A stretch of 64,000 nt of DNA from Calothrix sp. 336/3 (GTDB taxonomy: Bacteria > Cyanobacteriota > Cyanobacteriia > Cyanobacteriales > Nostocaceae). Where the stretch lies: the NCBI RefSeq assembly GCF_000734895.2, contig NZ_CP011382.1:4938700-5002699 (forward strand). The letters are read 5' to 3'. Shown one piece after another: positions 60,233 to 64,000 of this stretch. The notes under the pieces were generated by a model. That model made no database searches and was not told the origin of the DNA. It saw only the letters and a list, made by a program, of their open reading frames with translations. The translations under genes were made by a program, and so were the position numbers. Within the stretch, counting starts at the first letter, position 1; each line of letters opens with the position of its first letter.

Positions 60233-61012
60233 TCAAGCAATGATACTAAATTTTTGTACTGCCTGTAGCAAATCATCTGGTGTACCAATATCTAAATAGC
60301 TACCATCAATAAAAACTTCTGCCTCTACTTTTAAGCCATGGGTGATTGCAGCTTTAATTACATCTCCAATGGGAATTTCTGGCATTTGTGGCAGATTATT
60401 TTGTTGTTTGATGGGGATGAGATAATTATGTAAAAACTCAGTAAAACTAGGTTGCCAAACTGCTATACCCCACATATATTTTAAATTTGTTTCCTTGGGT
60501 TTCTCAATGATTTGTCTTACTTTTCCCCTTTCATCAAAATCAACCATTCCGGCTTTTTGGGGTTTGTCTGTGGGAAATAAACCCAGGACAATATCGACTT
60601 GATTTGTTGTTAAACGTTGTAAAATTTTGGTATAGGCATTCTCTGGTTGAAATAGAATATCAGGAAATCCCAGGGCAACAATTTTATCTTGAATAAATGT
60701 ATAGGCTTGGTCTAGGGTAAAGGGTACACCATAGGGTAAATTCATGATTAAATAGCCGATATTCATGTCAATGATGGAGCCATCACCAAAGTATCCAGGA
60801 ATATCCCATTTCCCTGGACGGAGAATAAAATAGGTATTTTGAATGCCTGCCAAGCGCATTTTTTCTAATAAATACTGACTGACAACTTTGGGACGATAAC
60901 GAGAGGTTTCACCAAAGTCTTGAAAACCAATGGGATATAATTCTTTACTCAGGGGTAGGGGGGAAATTCTCGTAGCTTGTCCACCAGCTGGTAGTAGTCC
61001 GACAACTTGCAT
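60233..61012 (-). CDS. Sugar-phosphate nucleotidyltransferase (RfbA/GlmU-like fold)
   Basis: The 259-residue protein starts MQVVGLLPAGGQATRISPLP. This is the Rossmann-type nucleotide-binding signature of NDP-sugar pyrophosphorylases, with a variant of the GxGTRL motif (GGQATRI). It has LSKELYPIG, a lysine of the KP type in IIEKPKETN, and DGSYLDIGTPDDLLQA near the end. It likely joins a nucleotide to a sugar 1-phosphate; the substrate is unclear. I chose ATG 61012, which has AGGA four bases upstream and avoids overlapping the potB-like gene. Longer starts at 61057 or 61090 would overlap it. Confidence 0.82.
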   Translation of the reverse strand: MQVVGLLPAGGQATRISPLPLSKELYPIGFQDFGETSRYRPKVVSQYLLEKMRLAGIQNTYFILRPGKWDIPGYFGDGSIIDMNIGYLIMNLPYGVPFTLDQAYTFIQDKIVALGFPDILFQPENAYTKILQRLTTNQVDIVLGLFPTDKPQKAGMVDFDERGKVRQIIEKPKETNLKYMWGIAVWQPSFTEFLHNYLIPIKQQNNLPQMPEIPIGDVIKAAITHGLKVEAEVFIDGSYLDIGTPDDLLQAVQKFSIIA

Positions 61013-61037
61013 ATTTCCTGGGGTTGTTGATGGATGA

Positions 61038-61937
61038 TTATTGTTTTGGTGTCGCATTACTGAATTTAATAGAAAGAGCGATCGCCACACTTACCACAAA
61101 AATTAACGTCATACTTAAAGCTGAACCAAAACCCCAATTCTGAGTTGCACCGAGAAATTGGTTATAAATTAACCGTGCTGCTGTCATACTTGTAGCACCT
61201 CCGAGTAATTCCGGATTCACAAAGTCGCCTAAAGCACTAATAAATACTAAAAAAGACCCGGCAGTAATCCCTGTAAAGGTTTGGGGAATGGTAATTTGCC
61301 AAAATACTTGTATCGGATTTGCTCCTAAGTCTGCTGCTGCTTCCAACAAGCGCTGATCTAATTTCTCGAATGCTGCGTATAAAATTAGCACCATGTAGGG
61401 CAGCATACTATAACTCATGCCAATTAATACTGCTGCATCTTGGTGAAGCATATCCACCGCAGGGAAACCAAGACTAGTGAGAATCGTGTTGATTAAACCC
61501 GTAGGACGAAGGATAGTAATCCAGGCATAGGAACGTAACAATGAAGAAGTCCAAAATGGTAAAATAAAACCTAATAGCAGCAAATTTTGCCATTTTTTAG
61601 GTGCTATCTGAGTCATCCAGTAAACTACGGGTAAGCCTAGAAGTAGACAAATCATAGTTGTACTCATCGACAAAAATAGCGATCGCCAAATTACCCGCAA
61701 AAATAAAGGGTCAAGAATTTTTATATAATTATCAATACCAGTAGGAATAACTAAATCCCCTGGACGAATATTGGGAACTAAGCTTAATTCCAAAATTATC
61801 AGTGTGGGTAGCACTAGTAATAATAAAAACCAAATTCCCGCAGGTGATAGCAGTAATAGAGGTTGTATCCAGTTAATCCGATGACGACGGAGTTTTGGGA
61901 TAGGAATGACGGGAGAAGGAGAAATTTGGGTAGACAC
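61038..61937 (-). CDS. potB: Polyamine-type ABC transporter permease (PotB-like)
   Basis: The 299-residue protein has six membrane helices after a short basic N-terminus: LLLLSPAGIWFLLLLVLPTL is the first. The EAA loop, LLEAAADLGANPIQVFWQIT followed by IPQTF, is at about residues 191-215. It matches PotB of spermidine/putrescine uptake systems. With the potD and potA genes upstream on the same strand it forms an operon, but no potC follows; the next gene is a nucleotidyltransferase. A second permease must lie left of potA outside the window, elsewhere, or be dispensable. Polyamine as substrate is inferred from family only. Confidence 0.87.
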   Translation of the reverse strand: MSTQISPSPVIPIPKLRRHRINWIQPLLLLSPAGIWFLLLLVLPTLIILELSLVPNIRPGDLVIPTGIDNYIKILDPLFLRVIWRSLFLSMSTTMICLLLGLPVVYWMTQIAPKKWQNLLLLGFILPFWTSSLLRSYAWITILRPTGLINTILTSLGFPAVDMLHQDAAVLIGMSYSMLPYMVLILYAAFEKLDQRLLEAAADLGANPIQVFWQITIPQTFTGITAGSFLVFISALGDFVNPELLGGATSMTAARLIYNQFLGATQNWGFGSALSMTLIFVVSVAIALSIKFSNATPKQ

Positions 61938-62192
61938 AGGATTTTATGGTATGGGAATATAGAAAAATAATTATATTTTATTGCACTTTTCTGACTGCTT
62001 TTGCCAGGGAGATAAATATTTAAAAATCACCTAGGAACAACACATTTACGTCATTGCGATATAGGAAAGTAATTTCCAAGTCTTGTTCTCTCACGATTTT
62101 TGTGTAAGTCTGAATATTATCTAGTTGCCGATTGATAATGATTTTTATCCCACCGATAAACTAATCATAATTGTTCAAGTCTCGAGATAAGA

Positions 62193-63281
62193 TTAACTAC
62201 TGGTCAATTCATTCCAGTAACGCTCATATATTTCCTGGATTTTTTTATCAATTGGAGAAATTCTTTCACATTTCTGTACGATTTCATCTGAAGGAAACAA
62301 CATCTGATTATTTTGCAACTTGGTTGGTAATTGGGCAAAGGTAGCAGCATTTGGAGTTGCCACACCGAGATTTTTCGTAATCTCAGCAGCAGTTCTTGGT
62401 TCTAGTATCCAGTTAATCCAAGCATAAGCACCATCAGGGTTAGGAGCAGTTTTGGGAATTACTAAAGTATCAGTCCATAGGGATGAACCTGTTTTGGGAA
62501 TCACATATTTAAAACGGGGATTTTCGGCGGCAATTTTGACTGCATCAACGGAATAACACATGGCAATCAGTAAATCACCAGAGAGTAGCTGATTTTTCCA
62601 TGCATCCGTGGTAAAAGTGGCGATCGCGGGTTTTAAAATCTTCAGTTTCTCGTATGCTTGTTTAATTTCTGACTCCTGAAGAGAGTTATAGGAATATCCC
62701 AACATTTTCAGGACTCCGCCAAATACTTCTCTGGTATCATTCATTAAAGTAATTTGGCGATTTAATTTATCTTGATTTTGCCAGAGGTATTCCCAACTAT
62801 CAGGAGGATTAGGGAGTTTCTCAGAATTGAAAATAAAACCTGTAGTTCCCCAACTAAAGGGAATGCTATGGCGATTATTGGGGTCATAACTAGGATTTTG
62901 AAACACAGGTAAGAGGTTGTCTAATCCCTGAATTTTCTCATGATTAATTTCTGCCAATAAATCCAGATTTACCATCTTTCTAACAGCATAATCAGAGGGA
63001 TAAATCACACTATAAGCACTTCCTCCCCCCGCTTGTACCTTATTCAGCATGGTTTCATTGGAATCTAAAACATCAGCAAAAATTTTGATGCCACTTTCAG
63101 TACTAAAGTTTTTTAATAATTCCTGATTCGTATATTGTTCCCAGGTATAAATATATAGCTTGTCCCGCACACCTTGAAGATTAGATGTTGCCCGAACATT
63201 AGCTAATTTCCAACCGCAGCTAGTTAGAGATAAACTAGAAGCAGCGACAACCCCTGTTAATAATTTTCTTCTGGTAATCAT
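62193..63281 (-). CDS. potD: Polyamine-type ABC transporter substrate-binding protein (PotD-like)
   Basis: The 362-residue protein begins MITRRKLLTGVVAASSLSLT followed by SCGWK, a Tat-type leader combined with a lipobox (Cys22), so it is probably an exported lipoprotein. The mature part has KLYIYTWEQYTNQELLKNFS, VIYPSDYAVRKM, PFSWGTTGFIFN and YAWINWILEPRTAAEITKNL, as in PotD/PotF. Aromatic and acidic residues of the PotD ligand pocket (YTW, SDY, WGTTG) are present, consistent with a polyamine or related cation as ligand. It sits 5 bp after potA and 255 bp before potB. Confidence 0.9.
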   Translation of the reverse strand: MITRRKLLTGVVAASSLSLTSCGWKLANVRATSNLQGVRDKLYIYTWEQYTNQELLKNFSTESGIKIFADVLDSNETMLNKVQAGGGSAYSVIYPSDYAVRKMVNLDLLAEINHEKIQGLDNLLPVFQNPSYDPNNRHSIPFSWGTTGFIFNSEKLPNPPDSWEYLWQNQDKLNRQITLMNDTREVFGGVLKMLGYSYNSLQESEIKQAYEKLKILKPAIATFTTDAWKNQLLSGDLLIAMCYSVDAVKIAAENPRFKYVIPKTGSSLWTDTLVIPKTAPNPDGAYAWINWILEPRTAAEITKNLGVATPNAATFAQLPTKLQNNQMLFPSDEIVQKCERISPIDKKIQEIYERYWNELTSS

Positions 63282-63286
63282 TTTTC

Positions 63287-64000
63287 TCAGTCAATCCCTA
63301 AAGCCAAACCATCATTTTCTGCCCACCAAGCATAAATTGGTGTATCTGCATCAGGTAAACTACCAAAAGTATTTGGTTGCATCACTGTCAGATTAACCCC
63401 ATTTGCTAACGCCACAATATAGTTAACATGAGTTCCTAAATACATGACATTAACTAAGTGTCCTTCATAACAATTAGTCACGATACTTGGTTGATATAAA
63501 GATAGTTGAATTTTTTCTGGTCGCACACTGACAACAACTGCTTTTCCTAATTCTGTTAGTGTCTCATGATTACGCAGAATAATTATTTTCATCCCCTGTT
63601 GAGTCTCAATTTGAATATGAGTACCATCAACCTTGGTAATTTTACCGGAAAATAAATTCGTATCACCGATAAAATCTGCGACAAAAGCCGTCTGGGGTTG
63701 CTCATAGATTTGGCTAGGTGTACCAATTTGTTCCACCTTCCCTTGATTCATGACAGCAATGCGATCGCTCAAGGAAAGAGCCTCTTCTTGATCATGAGTC
63801 ACCATGATAAAAGTCATACCCAATTCTTGGTGTAAATTGGCAAGCTCCATCTGCATTTCCTTGCGTAGCTTCAAATCTAGCGCCCCCAGGGGTTCATCTA
63901 AAAGTAACACTGCGGGACGATTTACCAATGCTCTCGCTAAAGCTACCCGTTGCTGTTGTCCCCCAGAAAGTTGAGCCGGAAAGCGCGATCGCAAACCCTC
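63287..64000 (-). CDS. potA: Polyamine-type ABC transporter ATPase (PotA-like), C-terminal part (cut by window end)
   Basis: The frame is open to the window edge, so the start lies beyond base 64000 and the Walker A motif is not visible. The visible ~237 residues contain the signature LSGGQQQRVALARAL, Walker B VLLLDEPLGALD, the switch His in VTHDQEEALSLSDR, and a C-terminal TOBE domain (about the last 110 residues, from FVADFIGDTNLFSG). This is the CUT1/PotA-type ATPase layout with a regulatory C-terminal domain. The potD gene begins 5 bp downstream, so they are one transcript. Confidence 0.93.
   Translation of the reverse strand, partial: EGLRSRFPAQLSGGQQQRVALARALVNRPAVLLLDEPLGALDLKLRKEMQMELANLHQELGMTFIMVTHDQEEALSLSDRIAVMNQGKVEQIGTPSQIYEQPQTAFVADFIGDTNLFSGKITKVDGTHIQIETQQGMKIIILRNHETLTELGKAVVVSVRPEKIQLSLYQPSIVTNCYEGHLVNVMYLGTHVNYIVALANGVNLTVMQPNTFGSLPDADTPIYAWWAENDGLALGID

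Overview
The window reads as chromosome of a filamentous, probably heterocyst-forming cyanobacterium (Nostocales-like). It carries a fraC-fraD-fraE septal-junction operon, CO2-uptake NDH-1 genes, gun4, sulfolipid genes sqdB and sqdX, a high-light-inducible protein, ycf46/ycf35-type genes, a CyaB-type adenylate cyclase and hormogonium polysaccharide (hps) genes. Base composition is AT-rich, HIP1 octamers (GCGATCGC) are scattered throughout, and degenerate 7-bp tandem repeats typical of heterocystous cyanobacteria lie beside several genes. No rRNA, tRNA, CRISPR array, prophage or intact transposase gene was seen.

Layout. 1-2968: surface polysaccharide and pilus block (two tandem HpsE-like glycosyltransferases, a third family 2 glycosyltransferase, a pseudopilin). 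3092-4627: a protealysin-like M4 protease with its emfourin-type inhibitor. 4979-6316: solitary cytosine-5 DNA methyltransferase. 6706-9474: divergent Mn/Zn-type ABC transporter. 9556-15616: Tat-dependent Rieske protein, HAD phosphatase, NurA nuclease, FHA protein, homoserine kinase, membrane protein. 15678-23135: outer-membrane biogenesis (bamA, lpxC, fabZ, lpxA, lpxB) next to purC. 23725-30337: DUF7219 protein, CyaB-type cyclase, sqdB/sqdX, lipoprotein. 30644-33083: ribbon-helix-helix-like protein, Ycf46-like AAA ATPase, Ycf35-like protein. 33210-41288: SPINDLY-type TPR glycosyltransferase, major pilin-like protein, GDSL esterase with a PEP-CTERM-like tail, LpxB-related protein, DUF427, gun4. 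41796-48785: icd, CO2-hydration protein with ndhD and ndhF, small membrane protein. 48816-48886: a candidate small RNA. 49020-56288: truB, Kir channel, fraE/D/C, tandem CobO. 56398-64000: Hlip, sugar permease, lipoprotein with a pilin-like domain, purN, peroxiredoxin, nucleotidyltransferase and potB/potD/potA, the last cut by the window edge.

Functional links. Several blocks act at the cell surface or septum: hps glycosyltransferases with pilins (gliding hormogonia), BamA with lipid A enzymes (outer membrane), and FraCDE (cell-cell junctions). Others serve photosynthesis: NDH-1/CO2 hydration, Gun4, sulfolipid, Hlip and Icd.

The most notable signals outside ordinary gene annotation are these. 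A 71-nt candidate ncRNA has a near-consensus promoter, a terminator and a 5' end complementary to the conserved Yfr1 core. A MITE-like element with target duplication separates fraD from fraE. A 44-bp tandem duplication has removed the stop codon of the SPINDLY-type gene. A pilin-like globular domain is carried on a lipoprotein signal. HLR1-like half-sites precede the Hlip gene. Two small membrane-protein genes (53 and 37 aa) also lie in the gaps. All family assignments come from reading motifs by eye; no database search was run.
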